A stretch of 64,000 bases of DNA from Nemertoderma westbladi (lineage: Eukaryota; Xenacoelomorpha; Nemertodermatida; Nemertodermatidae), in contig JAUCBJ010002454.1 of NCBI GenBank assembly GCA_032718475.1, positions 1-64,000 of the forward strand, in the 5' to 3' direction. The position numbers and the translations under genes are program-made. Of the stretch, positions 34,332 through 45,354 are shown piece by piece; position 1 is the first letter of the stretch; the number at the start of each line of letters is the position of its first letter. Under the pieces are notes generated by a model, which saw only the letters and a list, made by a program, of their open reading frames with translations, was not told the DNA's origin and did not search any database.

Positions 34332-34344
34332 ATTTAATGAGAAT

Positions 34345-34740
34345 CAATTTTTTATGCCGTTTTAATTACGTTTAGATCAATTAAAGACACATTTATTAAA
34401 GCTAATCACTTGAACTAATTAAAATCTATAATGGAATGGGGTATGTGGAATACATCTCTATAATTTTAAAGTATAATTATTTAAATCTTATACTGTAAAA
34501 TAATTAAATTCCTTTAAAAGGCAGGTTGAAAATGCTGTTTTTACCGTAGTCAACTTAATTAACAAATTAACTGCTATTATCTTAGCTTCTCGAAGGCCAC
34601 ACGGAAATTCAACTTGGAAAATTTCAAAACTTTTTCCAAACAACATGTGTACCAAGTTTGGATAGATTTCATCGAAGATTGGCCGAGTTATTAACGTTTA
34701 AAATTGAACACTACAAAAAAGCGACAGAACGACACGTTCG
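34345..34740 (+). repeat. Segment paralogous to 37452-37850
   Basis: From AATTTTTTATGCCG through AATTAAAGACAC, AATCACTTGAACTAATTAAA, CGAAGGCCACACGGAAATTC and ATGTGTACCAAGTTTGGATA to AACGTTTAAAATTGAACAC, the two stretches align with few differences. Confidence 0.8.
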
Positions 34741-35395
34741 TGGGGCCTTCGCGCAGCACGAGGCCCAGTTATGAGATACAAATTAAAATTGAGCGACTGT
34801 ATCACAAAATCAGTATTTGAGAAATTTACCCACACCACCAATCAAATAAAGAAAGGGGGACAGTACGTGTTCACCCCTTTTAATCTCTCCACCACCCCCC
34901 CCCCCCCCACCCTTCCCACCCACCAATACATAACCGCGACATCTACCACCCACGGAAGGGTAGCACAAACTTATTTCCAATCGCACGTTCAATATGCAAA
35001 GACAGGTGGTTTATAGGAATATAATAAACGCAGTACTCGTCTTCATTATAAGCCTCGTTGCTTTCGTCCTGTTTTGTAGTTAAATATATTTCTTAAACGC
35101 AGGCTAGGACGATCTTTATAATAATAATAACTAGGGATGCGATCAATATGTGAAGCCATGTGGTTTATATAATAATATAGTCAACGCAGTACTCGTCTTC
35201 ATTATAAGCCCCGTTGTGCTCGTCCTGTATTGTATTGTATTTAAATATATTTCCTAAACGCAGAATGACAATCTTTATAACTATCGTTGCAATCAATATG
35301 CGAAGCCAGGAATGGTTTATAGGAATATAATCAACGCAGAACGCAGTACTAAATGCAGTCGATGCAGTAATGATATTCAAATAATTAAATTAATA
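34735..35395 (+). repeat. Dispersed repeat copy (GTGGGGCCTTCGCGCAGCAC family)
   Basis: ACGTTCGTGGGGCCTTCGCG, GAGATACAAATTAAAATT, TTTACCCACACCACC, GGGGGACAGTACGTGTTCAC, a C run, CCGCGACATCTACCACCCAC, then two CTCGTCTTCATTATAAGCC modules. The 60-118-codon frames over it are repeat sequence, not genes. Confidence 0.8.
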
Positions 35396-35455
35396 TACCG
35401 GTACCCCTTCTGTAAAAACGTAGACAACAGACTCGGTAGGAATATCAGTTAAACA

Positions 35456-35830
35456 CGTTCGTGGGGCCTTCGCGCAGCACGAGGTCCAGTTATGAGATAC
35501 AAATTAAAATTAAGCGACTGTATCACAAAATCAGGTTTTGAGAAATTTACCCACACCACCAATCAATCAAAGAAAGGGGGACAGTACGTGTTCACCCCTT
35601 TTAATCCCCCCCCCCCCCCCCACCCTTCCCAACCACCAATACATAACCGCGACATCTACCACCCACGGAAGGGTACAGTAGAACGAACTTATTTCCAATC
35701 GCACGTTAAATATGCAAAGCCAGGTGGTGTATATGAATATAATCAACGCCGTACTCGTCTTAATTATTATAAGCGTCGTTCAATCGTTGCGCTCGTCCAG
35801 AGTAAGTCCCCCCCCCCCTATCAGAAAGAT
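35456..35830 (+). repeat. Second tandemly placed copy of the same dispersed repeat
   Basis: Same order as at 34735, shorter, and ending near AGAGTAAGTC and a C run. Confidence 0.8.
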
Positions 35831-37447
35831 TTACTCAACAAAAAATAGTGTAAATAAATAAACAACTACAAGGATAAGAGGTCATGTGTAGGAAAGCTAA
35901 TCAGACGATACCTTTACTAATATATTGAGCTGCATTGATCTATACATAGTAATGTTGGGTGATGGGGGGGGGGGGGGGGGGGGGGGGGGGAGGTGTAGGG
36001 GGTGTCTGGGTGGGTTGTTAGTATTAGGGTGCACAATATCGACGCACGCGCAGGAATGTGTTGATGTTTAATAGCACCGCATTCCCGCGTTAGAAAGCAT
36101 CCCCAATTGGAATAAATAAATAAATTAAACGCGTTTCGTTATGTTCCTCGACTTATATTATTCTCTCCACGGACGAGTTATTAGCTGCTAGACAGGTAGA
36201 CCTAGTCCCCCACAACAACGGTCATACCTTCAATCAATCAATCAATTGAGCTCATATGAGCTCGTATATTAGTTTTATCTATAAATTGAAATCTCACGAA
36301 TTAATAGGCCTATTAGCTGATTAGTGAACTATCATATGTTAGACCATATATATATATTATATATTGGACCTTATCAAAATAGCGGTTGTACTGGGGCGGT
36401 ATATGTTGTTCTCTAACCCACTGCAAGCGCATTTGAGGGGCCGGTATGTTTTAATAACTTCTGGTACAACGGGATGCAGTATTACAGCGCCAAGTAGATT
36501 TAATCTGTTCAGAATATTCCGGACGCTAAGTTCATGTCATTCCCGATAAGTCGGGACTTTACAAAACTCGTGGATAAAACCGCGTGTAGCAGAGAGCAGA
36601 TAAATTGGGTTGAATTGCAAAACAGAATAATATGGAACTGTAAGTGGAACTGCGGCGATTTGGGTTTTTTTGTTATGGTGAATAGTCAGCCTGTCCGCGA
36701 TATGTTCAGCTGCCCTTTTTAATGGGTTGCAGGTACAAATGAAATACACATTGCAGTTACTAAAATAAAAGTGGCGCATATTATTGTACATTTACAACAA
36801 CAATTATATAAATGCAATATGCCTGATCCCTATTAATGTACTTTGTACCGCCAATTCTGTAATTCAATAACGCAAAGCCGCGTTTACTGTACAGCAGCAC
36901 GTAATATATTTGATACTTATTATACTAACTAAACTAACAAACCGCAAGGCCTACTTACCGAAATAAATTAACTTTCAGTTAAATACAATATACTTGTTTG
37001 CTCTGTAAAAATTTTAATTAAAAACAATCCTGCCATTTAATATACCTAATTAGCATGGTTGCGTAAGCAGTATGAATTGGAATGAAATTGTGAAATAATT
37101 TATTTAAACTATTATGTACATTTAGATTAAATAATAATACAGTAAGTTGGCCTACAGAAATAAACATTGATATTCGGAACAGTAAAACAATTATTTATTT
37201 CATTCATTCAACTAACCAGAGAGACTCATAGCTCCAGTGAATATTAACATCCCGACGTTACTTTAGTAATAATATTAATGTCATTGAACCCGATACACAC
37301 ACACCTCCAATCAGCCAGTTCAATGGAGAGTGAGTGAATGGATGGCTACCAGCAGCAGCAGCAGTCTGCCTCTTACAAGCAAGGCTGACTGAATACCTCA
37401 AGTGTTGCTGGGAAACAAGCCAACTTGAGTTAACCAATAAATGAGCA
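35831..37447. other. Gene-free stretch with a 24-base poly-G tract
   Basis: The G run is at 35968-35991. A short CAG run is at 37350-37362. Everything else is AT-rich with no supported ORF. Confidence 0.45.
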
Positions 37448-37910
37448 GTATTTAATGAGAATAAATTTTTTATGCCGGTTTAATTACTTTAGATCAATTA
37501 AAGACACGATTATTAAAGCAAATCACTTGAACTAATTAAAAACTATAATAGAATGGAGTATGCGGATTACATCTGTATATTTTTTAAGTATAATTATTGA
37601 AGTCTTATACTGTAAAACAATTAATTTCCTTTAAAAGGCAGGTTGAAAATGGTGTTTTTACCGTAATCAACTTAATTAACTAATTAACTGCTATTATCTT
37701 AGCTTCTCGAAGGCCACACGGAAATTCTACTTGGAAAATTTCTAAACTTTTGCCATACAACATGTGTACCAAGTTTGGATAGATTTCATCAAAGATTGGC
37801 CGAGTTATTAACGTTTAAAATTGAACACGACAGAACGACAGAACGACAGAACGACAGGTTGATTAATGGTACCACTACGCTAAGGCTCACTCACTTCGTG
37901 GCTCGCCCCA
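37448..37910 (+). repeat. Uninterrupted paralogue carrying the empty target site
   Basis: It contains GTATTTAAT once (37448-37456), followed by the segment shared with 34345-34740. It then has tandem ACGACAGA units and GGTACCACTACGCTAAGGCT / CACTTCGTGGCTCGCCCC, which is the end of the dispersed family also seen at 42413-42615. Confidence 0.8.
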
Positions 37911-38002
37911 ACGTAATGTAAGTTTTAAAGTATTTGTATTAATCTATATGTAAACTTATTATTGTTATATTTTTAGGTCAGTCTACATAGAACAAAGCTT
38001 AC

Positions 38003-38395
38003 ACACGTTCGTGGGGCCTTCGCGCAGCACGAGGCCCAGTTATGAGATACAAATTAAAATTGTTCGACTGTATCACAAAATCAGGTTATGAGAGATTAAT
38101 TAACCCACACCACCAATTAATCAAAGAAAGGGGGACAGTACGTGTTCACCCCTTTTAATCTGCACCCCCCCCCCCCCCCCATCCCCCCAATACATAACCG
38201 CGACATCTACCACCCACGGAAGGGTAGCACGAACTTATTTCCAAACGCACGTTCAATATGCAAAGCCAGGTGGTTTATAGGAATATAATCAATGCAGTAC
38301 TCGTCTTCATTATAAGCCTCTTTGCGTTCGACCTGTTTTGTATTAAAATATATTTATTAAACGCAGGCTGACGCTCTTTATAATAATAATACCTA
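38003..38395 (+). repeat. Third copy of the GTGGGGCCTTCGCGCAGCAC dispersed repeat
   Basis: Same module order with a C run at 38163-38180, truncated at CTAGGGATG where the LINE begins. Confidence 0.75.
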
Positions 38396-38399
38396 GGGA

Positions 38400-38578
38400 T
38401 GCCAGCTTCCAGACTTTCAATCTTTACTGCCGCGCAAACCCCGCAGAGGAAGTTTTGGTTTGAGAGATCAAGCCCATCGGCAATTGGTGTTTCAATTTCG
38501 GTCCAGGAACTCTGACAATGGGAGCATTCAATCTTAGCTGTGGTCCATTCCCTTGGTTTCGGCTTCCTTTTCTTCATC
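38400..38578 (-). pseudogene. Inverted zinc-finger-like ORF1 piece
   Basis: The minus strand from 38577 reads MKKRKPKPREWTTAKIECSH, CQSSWTEIETPIADGLDLSN and QNFLCGVCAAVKIESLEAG. The Cys pairs (CSHC ... CGVC) resemble the PHD-like zinc fingers of some LINE ORF1 proteins. It is joined tail to head with the plus-strand RT fragment, which suggests a 5'-inverted LINE insertion. Alternatively it is an exon of an unrelated gene. Confidence 0.5.
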
Positions 38579-39487
38579 ATAATGATGAAGGGGTGATGAT
38601 AACTCCACCTACTGGCTCCAGAAGTCGAGGAAATCCTGCCAAGTACCTAACTGATCTAGACTTTGCTGATGACTTAGGAGTACTCTCAGAATCATTAGAC
38701 GGAGCCCAACGGCTCCTCAGCTCATTAGAACATGCTGCTTCTAGTGTTGGTCTTTTTATTAACTCCAGAAAGACCAAAATTCTGACCGTTAACTTTGAAA
38801 GTCATCAGCAAGTCTCTGATCGGATGAGCATAAGCTCAAAGGATGGTATGCTTGAGCATGTGGACGACTTCTGTTACCTGGGATCATGGATCCGGAAGTC
38901 AGGTGAGGACCTTCGAATACGTAAGGGAAAGGCATGGGCAGCCTTGAATAGGCTTTCCAGGATTTGGAAGTCACCGAGAATTAATCGGAAACTTAAGGTC
39001 CGATTATTTAGAGCAGCAGTAGTTCCAGTACTCCTCTACGGGAGTCCATGCTGGGCTCTAACTGCTGAGGACACCAAATCTCTGGATGGCACATTCACAA
39101 GAATGCTACGCCGGGTTCATTGTGTCAAGTACAATGCACACATCTCCAACCAGACACTATATAACATTGGAGGTGTCTCATTGGTTCCCCCAAGCTTGAC
39201 ACTAGAACAAAATCGCCTCCGCTTTGCAGGACATTGCTTTCGCCGTGAGGACCAGCCAGTGCATAATCTTGTACTTTGGCAGCCTCATGGAGTGAATAAG
39301 CATGGTGGACAGCCCATGACTTTCTTGAGACGCATCTTAAAGGACACTGGCCTTAAAGATGCGGATGATCTAGCAAATGTCATGGGTGATAGGGAGTTGT
39401 GGCGGTGCAATTTTGTTGACAAGCCGGCACAGCATTCTTAATAATGCAGCTGCAATGCAGCATGCCGATCCTAGTAGTAGTAGTAGT
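38577..39487 (+). pseudogene. 5'-truncated LINE: RT palm to 3' end
   Basis: An open frame of ~290 codons reads MITPPTGSRSRGNPAKYLTD, then LDFADDLGVLSESLDGAQRL (RT catalytic FADD) and the thumb and connection region with VDDFCYLGSWIRKSGEDLRI. A C-terminal RRREDQPVHN-type region with GHCFRREDQPVH follows, and the frame ends NFVDKPAQHS before a stop. The 3' end is GATCCTAGTAGTAGTAGTAG, so the insertion is 3'-complete. The endonuclease and the N-terminal half of RT are absent. The frame is intact, which suggests a young copy. Confidence 0.85.
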
Positions 39488-39869
39488 TCTTCGTCCCAAT
39501 GACAGATTCTTCTGAAGACGTTCGATTCGCTTTCAGTTTATTGTTAGCGTTTGTGTTTTGAAGTTGTATTCGAGTGGACAGTCGCACCGGTTTCGAGGTA
39601 ACCATACCGACCTGTGATAAGCGTTGGTTTTGTTGAGTGCCGGTATTCATCTTCTCTCACCTCTTCAATGTCAGATGTTGCAAATACTGATAACACGAAT
39701 AACGGTATATATTTCAATACTTGTCAATAGTAATATATATAATTTAGATAACTATTTTATATCTGTACTGTTGAGCAAACTCTACATAAATTTCAACCTG
39801 TGTATCGCCGGTAGTGCTGTTGCTGTGCAAGTGCTGAAGTGCTAGATGCCACCGGTCACGCGGTCAGCC
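39488..39869. other. Spacer after the LINE, no gene seen
   Basis: No supported feature. Confidence 0.35.
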
Positions 39870-40084
39870 GGTAGTAGGGTGGTACCATGGCCTACTACAC
39901 ACAGGCCATGACAAGGACTTGCCGTGAAATTAGCGTAGGCTGACTGATGAATTATCAAATATTATATTTTCCACGAATGGAGGGTCCATATTTAAAAGAA
40001 GATGACTAGATTTTCGTAAAGAATTTAATTGAAACAGTATTTAATAATTAATAAATTAATTATCGCTCGAGTTCCTGCAGCTTT

Positions 40085-40460
40085 TATTCGTTTGTGGCTG
40101 CCTCTGGCTATGTTTGTGGCAGGAATGTTTGAACGCTAATAAGTTGGTCAATCATGGATGAAATGGAACCAAACTTGGTACTCATGTAGTCTATAAAAAA
40201 TTTAGAAATTCTACACATAGACAGACTTCTACAGTTCCCCGGTCTGCCGCTAGGGGGCGAATTAACAGAAACGTAAAAATAGCTGTAATTATAGAACCAA
40301 CGATCAGATTCATCTGAAATTTAGTAGTAGTTACCTAAGAGCATTGCTTAATTAGAAATTCTACAGAGACTTTTACAGTTCCTGTCTGCCACTAGTGGGG
40401 AATTGTTAGAGCTCCAGTTCAACGTGCTCAGCACGGTTTAATAAACAATCAATTAATTAT
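40085..40460 (+). repeat. Copy of the CTGCCGCTAGGGGGCGAATT inverted-repeat family
   Basis: Shares GGAATGTTTGAACGCTAATA, GATGAAATGGAACCAAACTT, CTGCCGCTAGGGGGCGAATT and CATCTGAAATTTAG with 13725-14030. Confidence 0.65.
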
Positions 40461-40521
40461 TTTATTCAATACAGTAATTATAACAGTAAAATGCAATGTA
40501 TTCTATTTTTTAGTGAAATCA

Positions 40522-41027
40522 GGAGATAGGAGGGGGGTGGGACTGGACGCAAATCCCATCTTGGCGAATTAATATCCCGCCTCAAGGTTATCGTTCATAT
40601 GCGTACCTCTGGCAAAAGAAGCAGGTTACAGTGGTGGTGTTTTCTAACCAAAACAATAAACTAATCTCCATTACTTAATTAACGGAAAGGAGCAGGTTAC
40701 AGTGGTGGGCTTTTCTAACCAAAACAATAAACAATATCTCAATAACATAGGGTATTTCATACTTATAGTCTTATTTTTGCAATACGAAAATACCAGAGGT
40801 ACGCATATGAACTATAACTCGCCTCAATATTAATTTCTCAATTTTGGGAAAGGAGCAGGTAACAGTGGCACGTTATTTTAACCAAAACAATAAAGTAAAC
40901 ACAATAGAACAGGTTACAGTTTTATTTTTGAGAGTAATCAGCTGTTTTTATTTGCGTCCAATTTCCCCTGGAGAGGGATGAATTTTTATTGCGTCCAGTC
41001 CCCCCCCCCCCCCCCCCCCCCCTATCT
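40522..41027 (+). mobile_element. hAT-like MITE with 8-bp TSD and a nested element
   Basis: TGAAATCA flanks both ends (40514-40521 and 41028-41035). The ends are GGAGATAGG and CCTATCT beside a ~22-base C run. The core cassette is at 40850-40905. Inside, GTTCATATGCGTACCTCTGG (40593-40612) and its complement (~40790-40810) bound a second small inverted-repeat element. Confidence 0.8.
40593..40811 (+). mobile_element. Nested 20-bp-TIR element carrying two cassette units in tandem
   Basis: Between perfect 20-bp TIRs (GTTCATATGCGTACCTCTGG) are two tandem cassette units (40618-40680 and 40685-40745), each GAAGCAGG or GGAGCAGG, TTACAGTGGTGG, CTAACCAAAACAATAAAC. This is the cassette in a further structural context. 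Confidence 0.7.
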
Positions 41028-41149
41028 TGAAATCAAATACCAAAAATATATTTATTATATGAACAATCTATTTGGAAATTGTAAGTTTGGCCTATCTCTT
41101 TACCATAAGCTCAGTATCTTTATCTGGTGTGTTTTTATTATTTTACCAA

Positions 41150-41788
41150 TTATTTAATATGTTTGATAGAATTGAACAACACCGCCCAACACAACCAACT
41201 CTCTATCCGCCTCGAGCATCGAGAATACGAGAAACTCGATCGAAATACCTGCTTATCCCAGTAGTATCCGTCCATAGTCACCGGACCGCTGCGGTTTACT
41301 CCCGTAGAACAGTAGAATTCCCGCAGCTTCCGACCCAATTCGACAACGAATTCGCTTCACACTTTCGCGTCACAGAGAACGTAATCCAGTGCGATAACGC
41401 CTGCCCAACGTTCAACCATTTCCCCAAGGCGATCCCAGGATCCAGGCCGCCGCTAAACCCAGATCGCAATCCTCGTCGATTCGTCCAGTCGTCAACGTAT
41501 GTCAGTAAGTGGGACTCTTCCCACCGCACTCCAAGGTGGGTGACCGGAGTGAGGCATGAGGAACTTGGCAGTGGCCCGCATTACGATCTGACCGACCGCC
41601 GTATTCCCAGTGTCTGAGTGTAGTAAATACCCAAATAGAATCGTACTGACAAACAAGCAATTCCGTAGTATTCCCCCGTTAATCACCTCTTGAAGCAACT
41701 CGGCTGCTCGGGTCCAGATACATCGGACTGTCGGGAGCGTTTCAGACAGTAATGGAGCGGCATTTGCGAATATTTCCAATGGTTTCAT
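41150..41788 (-). CDS. Possible minus-strand coding region, frame-broken or spliced, unrecognised
   Basis: GC is higher than around it and open frames overlap on both strands. On the minus strand an ATG at 41786-41788 opens MKPLEIFANAAPLLSETLPT and runs 98 codons. The next frame carries LLTYVDDWTNRRGLRSGFSG and GIALGKWLNVGQALSHWITF, and a third segment ends near 41150. The minus-strand pieces have a balanced, partly hydrophobic composition. The 181-codon plus frame at 41072-41617 is Arg/Pro/Ser-rich, as expected of an antisense shadow. GKWLNVGQALSHWI is only faintly reminiscent of peroxisomal PEX11-like helices; I do not assert that. It may be a decayed gene. Confidence 0.3.
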
Positions 41789-41992
41789 AATAAATAAGGG
41801 GATTCAACAGTTCAATGCTAAAACAAATGGATTATTCCTAACCCCACCCCAATACAGCAATATACCTAACAGTATATAGCTTAGGTACTACAGTCTGACA
41901 GTACCATAATCAGCACAGTCAGCCTACGCTAATTTCACAGCAAAGTCCTTGTCATGGCCTGTGTGTAGTAGGCCATGGGTGGTACCTAAGGT

Positions 41993-42412
41993 GCGCACTA
42001 CAACGGCAGTACAGCAATACGGTGTACCGTGCCAATGACTGAATGATTAGTGGTAACTATCTAAACTATTATATTATTATTACCGGTGCCGGTACTGGGC
42101 TAATTAGGCCTAAACTATAATCACCGCAAGGGTTATTGCCGGGGCCATGTTTAATTAGATTACATGATATGGCATGTCTGCAGTGTATGGTACCGGCTGA
42201 CCAGTATTGCAGTATTGACTGATTGCAGGATTCTCGATTCAGGGATTGAGTACAGCCTGACAGTACCGGTACACATGGTAGGCCTACATGCAGAATTGCA
42301 TATTTGTCAGAAACCCAGCTGATTTACCCTACAGTAATAATAATTTAACGCATTTTAAATTTGGATAAATAAATGTATTATAACTGCAATAACAGTTACA
42401 CTGATGCTGCAC
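41993..42412. other. Spacer rich in GGTACCGGT words
   Basis: No ORF or element recognised. Confidence 0.35.
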
Positions 42413-42620
42413 GAAGGCCCCACGCAAATTCTACTTGGAAAATTTTCAAACTTTTGCCAAACAACATGTGTACCAAGTTTGGATAGATTTCATCAAGGAT
42501 TGGCCAAGTTATTAACGTTTAAAATAAAATATTGAAAAAAAACGCGACAGAACGACAGAACGACAGGTTGATTAATGGTACCACTACGCTAAGGCTCACT
42601 CACTTCGTGGCTCGTCCCAC
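42413..42620 (+). repeat. Copy of the ACGAAGGCCCCACG dispersed repeat
   Basis: Contains CATGTGTACCAAGTTTGGAT, AGATTTCATCAAGGATTGGC, tandem GACAGAAC and GGTACCACTACGCTAAGGCT, as at 34590-34740 and 37710-37910. Its ends are themselves loosely inverted (GAAGGCCCCACG / CTTCGTGGCTCGTCCCAC). Confidence 0.7.
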
Positions 42621-43200
42621 AAGGCCTCTACTGCCACTCAGACACACACTGCTAGGGACGAGTTTCTACCAGGTTGATATGCCATAGCTGTCGGCGCGCA
42701 ATTACGAATTTATATTAATTATAATTAATTAATTATGGACACAATAATTGTCATGTATTCTGTGTATTTTCTTGAACTGATATAATTATATTATATAACT
42801 TATATATGTTTGAAATATTTTGTTAAATAAGTTGACATTATCACAATTAATTAATTCTTATCCAAGTAAACCTTAAATTTTTTCATCGAATTCGTTAATA
42901 AACGTCAAAGACGCTGCTGTATTTAAACACCAATATCTCGAGATCAACAAAAGGTATTTAAAAACGGTTTTCATATTTGGAATCTACATCTAATTCCACG
43001 CTAGAAAAAGTATCACAAGTGAACTTTTCTCTAAATGTTACAGAAACGGACTGGGAATAGTTATGTCTGCTTTTTCAATAAAAAATACCTTAAATCTCAT
43101 AAAATATCAAAAAACGTTGTGTTTGAACCCAAATATCGCGAGAACTACGAATCATATGTAAAAACGGTTACTGTATTTGGAATCTGCTGTTAATTTAATC

Positions 43201-43995
43201 CGGTACGAGTGTGTTTTGTGCACCCCCCCCCCCCCCCCCCCCCCCAAATGTTTTATACTAGCTGGTTTTTGTTACTTTAAAAAAAAAATGTTCTAGAACA
43301 TATAATCTATTCATTTAATATAAAAATTAATAATAAACAATTATTAATTAATATTAATTGATTAATATAAACAAAAAAAACTAGCTAATTTGTAAATTTT
43401 GGTAATTTTTTATTCTATGTTATCTTTGTATCACATATTTAATAAAAATCACTAGCTACAATGAATATTTGTAGTTGTTAGTAATTGTTTTTAACACTTA
43501 CTAATCAAATAAAAAACACCACAAAATAACATTTTTTTAAATGTTCTAGAACCAAAAATATCTGTTCTAAAACATTACTTTTTACAAAAATAGATAGATG
43601 AAATGTTCTAGAACATTAAAAAAAATTTAAAAAATGTTTTTCTAATTATATTTTTTTTCACTAGCTAATAAAAAGTACTAGCTAACACAATGAAATTTAC
43701 TAGCTACCATCTTACTAGGAGAATGTTAAATATTTGTTCGAGAACAAAAAAACCTGATGATAAAAGCCATTTTCATATAAAAAAAATTGGTCAAAAAGTG
43801 GGTACCCATAACATAGTAATGCCAAAAATAGCTTTGATAACTTCAAAAATACCTAATTAATTAATTAATTAATAAAAAAAATGAATAAACAATATGTTCT
43901 AGAACACTAAAAAAAGTAACAAAAACTAGCTAGAATAAAAAATTTGATGGGGGGGGGGGGGGGGGGGGGTCTGCACAAAACACACTAGTACCCCT
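43201..43995. mobile_element. ~0.8-kb MITE with ~85-bp TIRs that contain poly-C/poly-G
   Basis: GGTACGAGTGTGTTTTGTGC, then a ~23-C run, then GGTTTTTGTTACTT and TGTTCTAGAACA, is inverted at 43893-43995, where the run is ~22 G. The interior is AT-rich with repeated ACTAGCTA and TGTTCTAGAACA words and no ORF. Confidence 0.8.
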
Positions 43996-44039
43996 TAATA
44001 CTGTATTAACACTTTGTAAGTCAGCAAGATGGCTTAAGA

Positions 44040-44278
44040 AGACCACCAGCCCCTAAGTACTGTAGCTTATTTCCAGTGCTGTCCCCCCAGAACTTTACTC
44101 CCCAGAGGAAACTCTAGTACTCATTTAGCTACCACTTAAGGATGCAAGGCAGAGATGCGTCCTGGTTGGTCCCTTTAAAGCATTCGTGCCGAAACGAAAA
44201 CTGCCCTGGCCCATGTGAGGATCAAACCCACGACCTACAGATGTGAATTCAATGCAACCACTACACCAAGGTGGAAAA
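44040..44278 (-). mobile_element. tRNA-derived SINE
   Basis: The minus strand starts CACCTTGGTGTAGTGGTTGC (pol III A-box TGGTGTAGTGGT) and has GGTCGTGGGTTTGATCCTCA (B-box GGTTTGATCC) ~35 bp later. A body of ~170 bp with no tRNA 3' half follows. The spacing is that of a tRNA head but the acceptor stem does not close, so it is a SINE rather than a working tRNA. Confidence 0.65.
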
Positions 44279-45354
44279 TGTGGTACCTTAGATTTTTTTC
44301 AAATTTTAATCAAATGTTACGAAAGTTGGTACAGTAGTTCGACTTTCTTTATTTTTGAATATCTATAATTCAAGTTGCTGTTAGAAGTTGTCTATTTAGC
44401 ACCACTTACACAAACCACCAACACACCATCTCACTTTATACAACAACCATTTGTAGAGGGTCGGAGCCCCCCCCCCCCCCCTAACTTTTTCAACTTTCAA
44501 TTATATGCTACGAAATTTGGTATGATGATAGTTCGACAATTTTTCTTACTAAGATATTTTGATAAACATGCAGTTAAAAAAACGCCTTTTTTTAGAAACA
44601 TTTAACCACTTCATCGCCTTTATTTTTCGTCTTTGGAATCATCATTTAAATCATAGGTAGCGAGCGATTTACGACTCAGAATATACATTTTAGTATTTTG
44701 GTAATATCTTTGGAAATTTTTGGTTAAATTTAAAACGGTTTTCAGATTCGGAATCTGCAGATGAAGGCGGCTCTAATAACATCGCGGCTCCAACAGAGAT
44801 CTATATCTAATGATATGTATATATAATGATATATATAATGATATCTGGATGGATTTATATTACCATGACGAATAATAAAGCCGGCGAAGGTGGCTCAATA
44901 TTTTATTTCCAAATAAACGATTAATGGCTTGTTGTATCAAAATAGAAATAGAAATTGAAAAATCCGGCCAGGCCAGCAGTAAGACCAATGTTTATATTTG
45001 CCATTTTGGAACATTATCTAGAACTGTCTCCATCTCCATATTCCGAATGCGAAAACAGTTTTAAACATCCCAAGAATTCAAGGTGAAGGTGCTATCACCA
45101 AAATAAACGGCACACTTTTTACGTCGTATATCGACATTTTTTACTATATCCTAAAATATTAACTAATATTAAGCCAACACTTGAAAACTCCTCCGTGTGA
45201 TTCTTCATATTCTAGAATATAGTAAAAAAAATATATCAAAATTAATTTTGAAAAATATTTGACAATTATTGGTACGTATATAACGCGAAAAAAGTAGGGT
45301 TGCATGTTCCTTGATAAATCAATATTTATGTTATTTTAGAACTGTTATAATGGT
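44279..45354. other. Repeat-rich spacer, no gene seen
   Basis: A C run of ~16 is at 44466-44481. AAACGGTTTTCAGATTCGGA at 44734 recurs, diverged, near 42967, 43155 and (inverted) 45035. ATGATATATATA microsatellite-like repeats are at 44808-44845. Confidence 0.45.

Larger units (their letters stand above)
39870..41985. repeat. Pair of ~80-bp inverted repeats 2 kb apart
   Basis: GGTACCATGGCCTACTACAC, then CAGGCCATGACAAGGACTTG, then TTAGCGTAGGCTGACTG (39880-39953) is inverted at 41917-41992. Together they bracket the dispersed repeat at 40085-40450, the MITE at 40522-41027 and the possible coding region at 41150-41788. Confidence 0.7.

Noticed and set aside
34771-35848. ORFs of 81 and 118 codons starting MRYKLKLSDCITKS
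   Set aside because: Both lie in copies of the same dispersed repeat and include poly-C translated as polyproline; repeat sequence, not a gene family.
41072-41617. 181-codon plus-strand ORF as a gene
   Set aside because: It starts at TTG, overlaps the MITE boundary, and is Arg/Pro/Ser-rich like an antisense shadow of the minus-strand frames.
44200-44278. Functional tRNA gene on the minus strand
   Set aside because: A and B boxes are present, but the acceptor stem and 3' half do not pair; it fits a SINE head.
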